A stretch of DNA of 64,000 bases from Girardinichthys multiradiatus (lineage: Eukaryota > Chordata > Actinopteri > Cyprinodontiformes > Goodeidae). Shown in pieces: positions 11,461 through 21,759 of this stretch. Every line of letters starts with the position of its first letter. Position 1 is the stretch's first letter. The position numbers and the translations under genes were made by a program. The stretch covers positions 21,476,442 through 21,540,441 of the forward strand of contig NC_061813.1 of the NCBI RefSeq assembly GCF_021462225.1, in the 5' to 3' direction. The notes beneath the pieces were generated by a model that did no database searches, was not told the DNA's origin, and worked only from the letters and a program-made list of their open reading frames with translations.

Positions 11461-11498
11461 GTGTCAGACAGATATTTTGACACAGTAAAGACTTTATC
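11461..11498 (-). repeat. Old Tc1-like relic, middle piece
   Basis: A short island between the two Gypsy elements (GTGTC duplication, then AGACAGATATTTTGACACAG...TTTATC) continues the Tc1-like relic of 6786-6919. Its last five bases, TTATC, are the target duplicated by the second Gypsy. Confidence 0.65.
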
Positions 11499-12187
11499 TG
11501 CCAGAGGCTGGGAGGATTACTTGGCCTGCTGCTTCCTTTGAACACCACTAGGTGCCGCTGGAACTGCAGGGCCAAGAGCCTGACAGGTGTGATTCGTTCT
11601 ATCATCAGCAGGAGACCTATAAGAGAGCGGATTGCCAGCACTTCTTTGCTCGAGTGTTTTGCCTACTTGGTATTACTATCTGGCCAGTTTCCTTCTACCC
11701 AACCTTGAACCTTGTATTTTTGTGAGAAGACCTTGTCTAACTTCTTGTGTCGCAACTTTCAGGTATTTGAAACCACGCCACGTTCCTTTCAAGAGGATCC
11801 CAGACGACCCCTTTGACATATCCAATTCCGGATGTGTAATCAGCTGGCAGTCCGCTTTTTGCGCTGTGGAGGACTGAGCGAACCCTGTCCACCCTCCAAC
11901 GATCACCAGCAAAATCGGCAAGCGCGGCTGGATCTTGAGCCCATCCTAACTTCTTCCCAGACTCGACTTTCTCTCTCCCTGGCAGTTCGAGCAGTTCTAA
12001 CCGTAAGTAGACTGCAGATCAGAGGTTTCTTTTGAGTGAATCATTACTTACCAGTCTTGTTTCTTTGCAGTGCCTGTTCCTGGTCCAAGCTCCGCTCCGG
12101 TTACTTCCGCCTTATTAATAAACTTCACCTAAACGGTCCTCTGATGTGTTCTGTATGTGGGTCAAATCGGCTGTAAAAACTATGACA
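11499..12187 (+). repeat. Gypsy 2 left LTR
   Basis: It starts TGCCAGAGGCTGGG (TGTCAGAGGCTGGG in the right copy) and ends AAACTATGACA. A polyadenylation-like AATAAA lies at about 12117. Inside it is an intron-like segment: a donor GTAAGT at 12003 and a pyrimidine-rich acceptor ending TTTGCAG at 12070. The gag ATG at 12182 lies within the last six bases of the LTR. Confidence 0.93.
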
Positions 12188-12560
12188 GAACACTCAGGCC
12201 AGTCGGACCCCACTGAGGCACTCCAGAGGACTGTTGCCGATCACAGTCAGCAACTCCATTCCCACGGTTCGAACCTCTGATCCATCCTTGAACAACAGCG
12301 GCAGAGCAACCAGCAACTGGAGCAGGTGGCAGCACCGCTGCAACATGCCCTTAGCGTTAAGCCCGCCACGCCTGCAGAGGGCACTGCGGAACCCCCTGTT
12401 TCGCAGAGACATCAGTGTTTTTACTGTGGCTCAACTGACCATTTTGTTTCAGCCTGCTCGGCTCGACCAAAAGGGTAGGTCCGTCGGCTGTGATGGGGCG
12501 GCCAGCTCTCTAAGGCCTCACTATTTACCTTGCCAGCAACCTTAGTAATAAACCAACAAC
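12182..12560 (+). pseudogene. Gypsy 2 gag remnant with CCHC knuckle
   Basis: Translation from the ATG at 12182 reads MTEHSGQSDPTEALQRTVAD and continues with a glutamine-rich coiled-coil-like N-terminus, broken by a stop at about 12280. Only about 60 codons later comes an intact CCHC zinc knuckle, CFYCGSTDHFVSAC (near 12418-12460), which would bind RNA. Gag proteins of this type normally carry a capsid region of some 200 or more residues between these parts. Its absence, with the flanks joined near 12360, points to an internal deletion. The frame ends at a stop just after the knuckle. Confidence 0.85.
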
Positions 12561-15500
12561 ATTTTTCCCTAACTGCCCTTATAGACTCAGGATGCGAGTT
12601 AAATCCAATAGATCAGGCCTTGGTTGAGCAGAGAGTCCTTAAAACAGTGCTGTTACCCTCACCACGTTAGGTCTTAGCCTTAGATGGCCTGTCTCTCCAT
12701 TTAATTACTCACCAAACGGTGCCCCTAGAGCTAGTTTTGTCGGGAAACCACAGGGAGCGTCTCACTCTGTGTTTTTCCTATTTCCCAGAGCTCACTTGTC
12801 CTCGGTTTCCCGTGGTTACAGGATCATAACCCTCATCTGAACTGGTCTGAGCTAAGTGTAGATGCGTGGTCCACCCAATGTTTGTCATCCTGTCTCCAGT
12901 CTGCTGTTTCCTCCAGATCACCTATAGAGGAGGTGTTCCCTCTGAATACCATTATTTATGGTTAGTTTTCAGCAAATCAAGAGCGCTGTCGCTCCCTGCC
13001 CACCGCCCATATGATTGTCCTATAGACCTCTTGCCGGGGGCGCTCTTACCATCAAGTCGCCTGTATAAAATCTCACGACCTGAGAGGGTGGTAATGAAGA
13101 ACTATATCGCACATTCCCTTGGAGCCGGCATAATTAGGCCTTCCTCGTCACCACTGGTGGCCGTTTTTTTCTTTGTAGGTATGAAGAATGGCACGTTACG
13201 GCCATGCTATTACAGTTAAAAATAAGTATCCATTACCACTCCTCGCTTCTGCCTTCGAGCCGGTTCATGAGGCCACTATACTTACTAAACTAGACCTTAC
13301 AAACGCTTACCATCTAGTTCGAATCTGGCGGATTCGAACTAGGCATTTAAGACGCCACTTGGACATTTTGAATATCTAGTCATGCCTTTTGTGTTATGCA
13401 ATGCACCTGCCGTTTTCCAAACTCTAATGACGTCCTGAGAGACTATTTAAATATTTTTGTGTTTAATTACTTGGACGATATTTTGATCTACTCCAGGAAC
13501 CCCACAGAGCATCGTCACCATGTACTCTAGCGACTACTCGAAAACCAACTCTACGTTAAAGCCAAGAAGTGCAACTTTCACCAGCCGTTGATAAGTTTCC
13601 TGGGCTTCATTCTTGAGGGTGGACAGATTCGCACCGATCCTGAGAAGATCAGAGCAGTTGAAGATTGGCCGACCCCCACTTCACGGAAGCAGTTACGCTT
13701 CCTCAGCTTCGCCAACTTCTACAGGAAATTCATACAAGTCTACAGCCAGACAGCCAGCCCACTCACAGCCCTGACCTCCACCAAGATCGCCTTCATCTGG
13801 ACCCCGGAGGCCGAGGCTGCCTTCTCTACTTTAAAGAGGTTTTCACAAGTGCCCGTGATGGTTCATCCAGATCCCACCAAGCAGTACACATTGGAGGTGG
13901 ATGCATCAGATACCGGAGTGAGGGCCATTCTGTCCCAGAATGGGAGGCTTCATCCATGCGCCTTCTTTTCACATCACCTGATGCCAGCAGAGAGGAACTA
14001 CAACGTTGGCGACCGGGAGCTTCGGGACATCAAGCTGGCCCTGGAGGAGTGGCGGCAATGGCTGGAGGGCGCAGAGCTTCCCGTGCTGGTATGGACAGAC
14101 CATAAAAATTTTGCTTATCTCCAATCTGCTAAGCGTTTGAAGTCATGTCAGTCCCGCTGGTCGTCATTCTTTTCTCGCTTTAACCTTTTAATTTATTTTA
14201 GACCTGGTTCAAGTAACGTCAAACCAGATGCCTTATCATGACATTTCTCCTCAGATGACTCTGAGAAGTCACCAGAGCCCATCTTACCACCAAGCTGTAC
14301 CATCGGTGCCGTGACCTGGGAGATCGAGGACATTGTGCGGCGAGACCTCCAAGCTGACCCGGGTCCCGGGACGGGACCAACAAACCGCACCTATGTGCCC
14401 GCCGCAGTGCACTCCCAACTAATCGGATGGAAGTTCTCCATCCACCCAGGTGCCAGCCGGACCATCGCTGCAGTCACCAGGCGGCTGTGGTGGCCTACCT
14501 TGCATCACAACATCAAGAACTATGTCAATGCTTGGCCCACCTGCGCCTGAAATAAGTCATCTAACCGACCGCCCGCTGGACTGTTGCAGCCGCTCAGTGT
14601 TCCACAACGGCCCTGGTCCCACATCGCCCTGGACTTTGTCACAGGTCCGCCATGCTCCCAGGGCATGACCACTATTTTGACAATAGTAGATTGATTCTCC
14701 AAAGCCTGTCACCTTGTTCCCCTTAGAAGGCTGCCGTCCGCACTCCAGACTGCTAAGCTCCTTGTAAAACATGTGTTTCGTCTTCATGGCATTCCCCAAG
14801 ACATGCTGTCCGACCGCGGTCCCCAGTTCACCGCCCACGTGTGGAAGGAGTTCTGTGTGGCACTGGGGGCCAAGGTCTCCCCAACCTCGGGCTACCACCC
14901 CGAGACCAATGGCCAGGTCGAGTGACTAAACCAGGAGATGGAGATCTCCTGGTGTGTGATGTCATCCAGTCCTACTGAGTGGAGCTCCTACCTGCCTTGG
15001 GTGGAATACTCTCACAATTGCCACGTCTCAACTGCCACTGGACTAACCCCCTTTGAGGTTTCACTAGGATATCACCCACCCTTGTTCCCGTCGGATGAGA
15101 GGGATATAGCAGTAACATCTGTCCAGCAACATATCCACAGATGCCGGCGTGTCTGGAATGCCGCAACCACTGTCCTCCACCGTGTTGGGAGTTATGAATA
15201 TTGATTGATTAATAATTATAATTAAAAATCATAATTTGACAAAATCAATTTCTTAACCAAAATCCTCATTTATGAATCGAGACCAGAGATGTTTCTAGTG
15301 TTGTAATTGTGGCTCAACGCCTTTGACAATTACAACCGTTAAATACTCCGGAAATAATTAATAACTATTACCAGAGATGTCACTGTTTAATTGACCGTTT
15401 CTGCTGAAACGTGTGGAACTTTAACCTTATCTTGACTGACGAATCACTCTTGTACAAAATGAACACAGAACGCCTTTTCTTATCATCTATGTGAAAATTT

Positions 15501-17130
15501 ATTTAATCACCTACTCAACAAGCAAAGTTCTACATAAAAGGGGTAAAATATCTAACTAAGCGAAAATAAAGCAAAACAGCAGTGGGTGTGTATTGAATCT
15601 ACCAGCAGTTATGGCAAAAATGAGAATATGATGAAGGGGTGTGGGGTTGAGTGGAGGGTGGGGCGCAGCTCCAACTGTAACTCAGTTATACTCAGTCATA
15701 AAACCTCCCCCAACTCCTGAACAGATAAAGAGTTATAAAACTTTTGGCGGCAAGCTAGCAAGCAGTGAGGTTGAAGACAAAGAAAAATGGAAAATTTCAC
15801 CATGAGGTTATTTTAGCAGTCCAGTCTCACAGCGTACCTGCGCTGACTCTCAGGTGGTAAATACCCCACAAAACACACACAGAGCTGGGAGCGCAACAGC
15901 TTCCAGACATCAACACAGCACATCAAAGTTTCAATAACAAGGTTACATGCACATATCGTTCAGAACACATTAGATTCTAACTAGCGAATCTCATCGCACG
16001 AAGACCTCCTACTCTGCCCAGACTTTCTAAGAAAGAAATAAAATAAAGGATGGGTATTACTTGTTGTTGGCTTTCTTCTGAGCGGGGTCGAGCGAGGAAG
16101 GGGGGGGAGTTGGAGTTGAACTGTGCGTCCACAATTAACTTCAGGAAAAGCGGTCAATCTTCATCCTCTGGCCTCCTTGATGAAAAGGAAAAATATGATC
16201 TGACCATCAAAGTCGACTTCAGATGAAACACGGTGGCGGTTCGTCTCCTCGAAACTCCGTGTTTTTAGTTACGTGTTTAACTCACGTCTTCGATCGGCAA
16301 AGTGAAATTTCTGGCCTTCCTAGTCCAGAAACCTCAGTTATGAAGTGTTCGTTGGCCAACGAGAGAGAATAAATGAAATCCACTCGGGACTTTTCTCCAG
16401 GTGATGCTTCAGATGTTGGTGATCGGGTCACGATCTCCAGCTGAAGGCAAGTGTTCAAAATGGAGGCCCTGTTATATAGCGTCTTGCGACGTCAGACTTG
16501 GGACGCCCCGCCACATCAGCCGCAGCGCCAGACTTCAGCGGACTGCCCTGGACACAAAATGGCCGAAAACACCAGGAGGCCGGGTGGCGTCCAGCAACAT
16601 GCACATGGTCCAATATTCAGCAAACAAGTGGTCCAACAACCGGACTGCTGCCCAGAATAAACATTACGCAGACAGACGACGCACTCCAGACCCGGATCAT
16701 CGCCCGGATCAGCAGGTCTGGTTAGCCGCATGGGTCATCCCACTCAAGTCCCTGTCCAGAAAGTTGTCTCACAGGTTCATCGGTCCATACATCATTGACT
16801 CACTGGTCAGTCCCACATCAGTCTGTCTTAGTTTACCTTCCAGTTTTCGCATTCATCCAGTGTTCCATGTTTCACAGCTCAAACCTGTCCGTGCCAGTAC
16901 GCTCTGCCCTCCGGCCGAGCCCCCGCCCGGGACTTCCAGGGTCATCCCATCTACTCGGTCCGCCGGATCGTGGCCTCCTGTCGGTGGAGTAGGGGATGGT
17001 AATACCTCGTCAAGGGTTATGGTCCGGAGGATCGCACCTGGGTTCCCCAATCCTTTATCTTGGATCAGTCCTTGATCCAGGACTTCATGTCTTCCCGGGC
17101 CTGCTCTTCTGGGCGGCGGGTGGCAGCCGT
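12561..17130 (+). pseudogene. Gypsy 2 pol (PR-RT-RH-IN-chromodomain), broken
   Basis: Protease shows IDSGCELNPID near 12582. Reverse transcriptase runs from about 12990 to 13760 with the catalytic box YLDD intact at 13468-13479, although the frame changes several times. RNase H (LEVDASDTG...[11 protein letters not shown]) reaches 14241. Integrase has [30 protein letters not shown] near 14812, and NGQVE followed by a stop at 14923-14925. The coding region is split at 15183 by a solo LTR and resumes at 16639 in the same frame. After a GPY-type block (SHRFIGPYII) and FHVSQLKP comes a degenerate chromodomain ([22 protein letters not shown]) at about 16948-17085, with a stop at 17000-17002. A chromodomain would have guided integration to particular chromatin. 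Confidence 0.93.
15183..16638. mobile_element. Solo LTR of an unrelated LTR retroelement
   Basis: The 1456-bp insert begins TGTTGG and ends CCAACA, an inverted terminus typical of LTRs, and is flanked by the 4-bp duplication ACCG (15179-15182 and 16639-16642). Removing it with one ACCG rejoins the integrase frame as TVLHRTAAQNKHYAD with no loss. A TATA-like TTATATAG at about 16473 suggests plus orientation, but orientation is uncertain. No internal coding region is present, so an LTR-LTR recombination presumably removed the body. A second, shorter copy starts at 59554. A 4-bp duplication excludes the 5-bp Gypsy elements here as its source. Confidence 0.92.
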
Positions 17131-17144
17131 TGAGGGGGAGGTGG
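17131..17144 (+). other. Gypsy 2 polypurine tract
   Basis: The purine run TGAGGGGGAGGTGG lies immediately before the right LTR (TGTCAGAGG at 17145). This is where plus-strand DNA synthesis is primed in LTR elements. Confidence 0.85.
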
Positions 17145-17570
17145 TGTCAGAGGCTGGGAGGATTGCTTGGCCTGCTGCTTCCTTTGAACACCACTAGGTG
17201 CTGCAGGAACTGCAGGGCACGAGCTTGACAGGTGTGATTCGTTGCATCATCAGCAGGAGACCTATAAGAGAGCGGATTGCCAGCACTTCTACGCCTGAGT
17301 GTTTTGCCTACTTGGTATTACTATCTGGCCAGTTTCCTTCTACGCAACCTTGAACCTTGTATTTTTGTGAGAAGACCTTGTCTAACTTCTTGTGTCGCAA
17401 CTTCCAGGTATTTGAAACCACGCCACGTTCCTTTCAAGAGGATCCCAGACGACCCCTTTGACATATCCAATTCCGGATGTGTAATCAGCTGGCTGTCCGC
17501 TCTTTGCGCTGTGGAGGACTGAGCGAACCCTGTCCACCCTCCAACGATCACCAGCAGAATCGGCAAGCGC

Positions 17571-19593
17571 TGGACCATTGTTACACAGCTTTAAAGGACT
17601 CATATCATGCTGTTACCAGGGCTGCTCTGGGTTTTTTGGATCATTATTTAATCCACCTCATCCCAACCTACAGACAGAGACTAAGAGCTTCCAAACCCAA
17701 AGTTCACACTGTTAAGAAGTGGACTGAGGAATCAAAGCTGATGCTACAGGCCTGCTTTGAATGCACAGACTGGACTGTTTTTGAAACCTCCGCCACTGAC
17801 TTAAACCAACTAACTGATGTGGTGACATCATACATCAGTTTCTGTGAGGACATGTGTGTGCAGACCAAGACCTTCTGCACCTTTGGGAACAATAAGCCAT
17901 GGTTTACTCCACACCTCAGGAATCTGCGCAGGGAAAAGGAAGAAGCTCACACCAGTAGAGATTGGGCGTGGTACAGGCAGGCCAGGAACAGACTAACAAT
18001 AGAGATCAAAGCAGCTAAGAGAAGCTATAGTGAGAAGCTTAAGAACAGCCTTTCTACTGGTGACACTTCAGCTGTATGGACTGGTCTGAGAAACCTGACT
18101 GCCTACAAGAGCCTCTCCACCCATCCTGAACAGAGTCGTCTCCTGGCTAACCGTCTGAATGGCTTCTACTGCAGACATGACAAGAAGCCATTCACACCTT
18201 AAATCATCCCCTCTACATCCCATTCATGAACAAATTCCTCCCATAAAGCAACCAACCCCCCACCATCAGATCCTCTGCCTGCACTAAAGATCAGGAGGAC
18301 CTGATAACGTCTCCCCATCATGTCTGAAAGCCTGCGCACATCAACTTGCTCCGATCTTCACAAGGATCTTCAACAAGTCACTGGAGAAATGTGAGGTCCC
18401 CTCCTGCCTCAAACAATCCACCATCATCCTGGTTCAGAAACCCACCATCGTAGGATTAAATGACTACAGGCCTGTAGCCCTGACGTCTGTGATCATGAAG
18501 TCCTTTGAGCGGCTGGTGCTGAAGCACCTGAAAGACATCACAGGCCCCTGCTGGACCTCCTGCAATTTGCTTACCGAGCAAACAGGTCGGCAGATGATGC
18601 TGTTAACTTAGGTCTACACTTCATCCTGCAACACCTCGACCACCCAGGGACATACGCCAGGATCCTGTTTGTAGACTTCAGCTCGGCCTTCAACATTATC
18701 ATACCAGACATCCTCCACCAGAAGCTCACACAGCTCAACGTCCCAGCCTCCACCTGTCAGCGGATCAACAGCTTCCTGACAGACCAACAGCAGCAGGTGA
18801 GACTGGGGAGCATCTTCTCCCGATCCAGATCAATAAGTACTAGTGCCCCCCAGGGGTGTGTTCTATCCCCACTCCTCTTCTCTCTGTACACAAATGACTG
18901 CACCTCATCGGACTCGTCCGTGAAACTCCTTAAGTTTGCAGATGACACCACTGTCATTGGACTGATCCAGGAAGGTGATGAGTCTGCATACAGACAGCAG
19001 GTGGATCAGCTGGTACACTGGTGCGGTCAGAACTACCTTGAACTGAACCCACTCAAGACTGTGGAAATGGTGGTGGACTTTCGGAGAACACCAACCCCAT
19101 ACACCCCCCTCACCATCCTCAACAATACTGTATCGGCCGTGGACCACTTCAGGTTCTGAGGACCTGAGATGGTCTTCGCACATAGACACTGTTCGAAAGA
19201 AGGCCCAGCAGAGACTGTACTTCCTGAGGCAACTCAAGAAGTTCAACCTTCCACAGGAGCTGTTGGTCATCCACTACACTGCCATCATTCAGTCTGTCCT
19301 GTCTTCATCCAGTGTGGTTTGGCTCATCCACAAAACAGGACAGGTCCAGATTGCAACGAATAATCAGGACTGCAGAGAGAATAATCAGAGCTGACCTTCC
19401 CTCCATCCAGGACTTATACAGGTCTAGGGTTAAGAAAAGAGCTGCCAAGATCTCTGCAGACCCCACACACCCTGCACATAAACTGTTTAGAGTTTTACCT
19501 TCAGGCCGCCGCTACAGAGCACTGTTTACTAAAACCAGAAGCCACAAAGACAGTTTCTTCCCCCAGGCTGTTTCTCTGATGAACATTCAATAG
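17571..19593 (+). pseudogene. LINE ORF2: linker, reverse transcriptase and C-terminus
   Basis: The first open part (to 18202) is the region between endonuclease and reverse transcriptase, with CFECTDWTVFE, NNKPWFTPHLRNLRREKEE and LANRLNGFYCRHD. Reverse transcriptase blocks follow in changing frames: [14 protein letters not shown] near 18450, LFVDFSSAFN near 18668, SAPQGCVLSPLLFSLYTND near 18840 and the catalytic FADDTTV near 18940. The C-terminus (LFRVLPSGRRYRALFTKT...DSFFPQAVSLMN) ends at 19593. Four or more frameshifts break it. The endonuclease domain is missing because of the 5' truncation. The catalytic FADD box itself is intact. Confidence 0.9.
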
Positions 19594-19648
19594 AGTACAG
19601 AACAACAGCATACAGATGTTGCAAATGCACCTTTTCTATTAGATATGT

Positions 19649-19760
19649 GTATATTGTACATTGTAAATTGTAAATTTGTATATTCTGTAATGCAGAATAT
19701 TGCATTGTACATTGTATATTGTACATTCTAAATTGTAAATTTGTATATTCTGTAATGCAA
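19649..19760. repeat. Tandem duplication in LINE 3' region
   Basis: A unit of about 65 bp beginning GTATATTGTACATT is followed by a second, partial unit from 19714. Both contain AAATTTGTATATTCTGTAATGCA. Confidence 0.8.
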
Positions 19761-19925
19761 AAACAGAACAAAAGAGCAAAGTGTACCAGAGTCAAATTCC
19801 TTGTTTGTATGCACGAACTTGGCAATAAAGCTGATTCTGATTCTGATTAATAAACTTCACCTATATGGTCCTCTGATCTTTGAGTGTTCTGTATGTGGGT
19901 CAAATCGGCCATAAAAACTATGACA

Positions 19926-20720
19926 TTATCCTAGGCCAAATGTTTCCTTAGGAAGAAAATTGTCATGGTTGGTGTCTGAGTGTGTTGGGCTGACTGTGTA
20001 TCCACCTCCTGGAGCTGCAAGTTTCCTCTTGGAGGTGTGATCAAAGAGATCTGCAGCACTCACACCTGTCTTTAATCTCTTCATCAGGTGCTGGAGGAGA
20101 AGTAACTAGCAACTAAAACTAATTTGTTTTTTTAAGTAACATGCTCAACACGGCTTACAGGTATCCTAGTTTTCTCTAACTTTTGCTGGTTTAAAGAAAC
20201 TCGATTCCAAATAACTTCCTCCTCAAGATATACAATCCCTCTGAAACCAGCAAATACTTTGTACCTACCTGGAATCAAGTCAGCTCCACAGTTTTCACCA
20301 GCTCCGGTTCTCTCTCTACCTGCCCATTCTCCAACACCCTGTCGGGAAACTCTGGACCGACCACTCACTACGTAACTGCTATACAACTACACAACAAAAG
20401 TTCTCCTGGACACTGTGAGGCAGTTAATTGTTCATCTTCTGGTTTTCACTAGCTTAGTTTCCACTAACGTTTGTTCACCTACTTAGATGAGCCATCAAGT
20501 CCAGAAAACCGGCTTCTGTATGCACACAATAAAATCTTTACATTGATGAAATCTCTTTCTCTGATTTCTGTATGGATTTTAGTCAATTCAGTTTTGCTGT
20601 CAGCCTCCTGGCTGCCTCACTAACCAGTTCCTGTCTTGTGTTTTATTTAACTTGGCGAAACGGTTATTGTACCATGGAATTTTTTTGTACAAATATTCTT
20701 TTTTCCTCAAATAAACAAAA
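19926..20720 (+). repeat. Tc1-like relic end, then possible decayed LTR
   Basis: TTATC and the next 30 or so bases finish the relic split by the two Gypsy elements. From 19961 (TGTCATGGTTGG) a stretch with LTR-like content follows, including CACACCTGTCTTTAATCTCTTCATCAGGTGCTGGAGGAG and a polyadenylation signal AATAAAATC near 20528. I could not find a matching end or duplication, so this LTR reading is tentative. Confidence 0.35.
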
Positions 20721-21759
20721 TTAAGTAATATATATTTTTTTTTTATTCCATGTTAAACATAATCTGTTTATTACCTAACGGTTATTAGCCCTACACACGT
20801 ATCTAAAGTTAAACTATTAATGGAAAGACCATATAAGACAACTGAGGATATATAAAAAACAATAAATGTTTTCAGGGTAATTGAAGTCATTCATATTAAT
20901 GCACACTGGAATCTCTAACCTAAGTCAGCCTTTACTGCCACAAATACTCAGAGTTTGAGAACGCTTTAACCCTGAGTATGTGCACATACACATACATTTA
21001 GCTCCTTATCAATAGACTCCAGAGGGTTCAATGGCTTTCAGACCCCTTCCCTCTTATTATATTCAGCTCGGAGCAAATTAAGGTGGGAGGAATGAAGGAA
21101 CTGAATTTGTTTCAGGTATCATTCAGAAAATCCATAGAGGCTCTGAACAAGGAACTTAGATGAATGATTTTTTTCTCTCTCCATTTCTATAAATGCATAG
21201 AATGCTTCAGAGTAATATATTCGTACTCGATTTTTCCTTCTTGTGGTATTTGGCTTCAAGTTCGAGGCCAAGGACCCTTTCCACCTTTGGGCACCTTTGT
21301 TGTCTGGAGATAAATACTCTGAAGTCAATGCCAAAAAAAGGATGCTAAAGACGATTCGGACTTTCTGTTTATCTGCATACTTTGTCATCCTGTAATAAGG
21401 AGCAACAGGCAAAATACTATAAAATGTATTGAACATATAAATGTACAAAGTTACGTCCTTCAACTTTAGAAAGGAAGATTTGATTGCAGGAACCACAGGA
21501 TTATTGAAGTTGCCCAGTTTCAAGTTAGCAAGACTAAGCAGTTGCCCACACACAAATAAAAGACAAGGAGGTCAGTGCTATCTGGCAAGTGCAAAAACTA
21601 AGAAAAGTTTTTTTTTTTTGTTTGTTGTTTTTTTGCTACATTCAGTCTCAATTGTCAGGTGTTAAGAAAAAGCCATATCCAAGAGTGTGAATGCAGGTAA
21701 CGATGTGATCTAAAATGGCAGCTGATTACATACAAGCTATTAAATTGTTTTACATTATA
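20721..21759. other. Non-coding DNA, no gene seen
   Basis: The sequence is AT-rich and unique. A minus-strand open frame of 144 codons (21119-21553) has no motif I recognise and a composition like random AT-rich sequence. Confidence 0.4.

Larger units (their letters stand above)
17571..19846 (+). mobile_element. 5'-truncated Rex1/Babar-like LINE
   Basis: The insert starts inside the coding region before reverse transcriptase and ends with GGCAATAAAGCTGATTCTGATTCTGATT, a short tandem 3' tail typical of this LINE group. No target duplication is seen, and instead 189 bp of the host LTR was lost at insertion. The 3' untranslated part holds a tandem duplication near 19649-19760. The Rex1/Babar label comes from the protein motifs and tail and could be refined to another CR1/L2-type clade. 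Confidence 0.85.
11499..19925 (+). mobile_element. Ty3/Gypsy chromovirus-type retrotransposon 2, with nested insertions
   Basis: The element lies between TTATC duplications (11494-11498 and 19926-19930) and starts TG and ends TGACA. It has a 689-bp left LTR, a gag remnant with zinc knuckle, pol with a C-terminal chromodomain, a polypurine tract and a right LTR. Two later insertions extend it: a 1456-bp solo LTR of another family inside integrase and a Rex1/Babar-like LINE inside the right LTR. Gag has lost its capsid region and pol has many lesions, so it is inactive. Confidence 0.95.
17145..19925 (+). repeat. Gypsy 2 right LTR, split by a LINE
   Basis: The first part (17145-17570) matches the left LTR from its start to GGCAAGCGC. 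The last part (about 19847-19925) matches it from TTAATAAACTTCACC to TATGACA. The 189 bp of LTR between these points (11926-12114 in the left copy) are missing and replaced by the LINE. Confidence 0.92.

Noticed and set aside
19961..20720. Complete solo LTR following Gypsy 2
   Set aside because: A TG start and polyadenylation signal are present, but no matching CA end or target duplication was found, so it is listed only as a tentative feature.
21119..21553. Minus-strand open frame of 144 codons
   Set aside because: No domain, no start context and no similarity to anything recognised; treated as chance.
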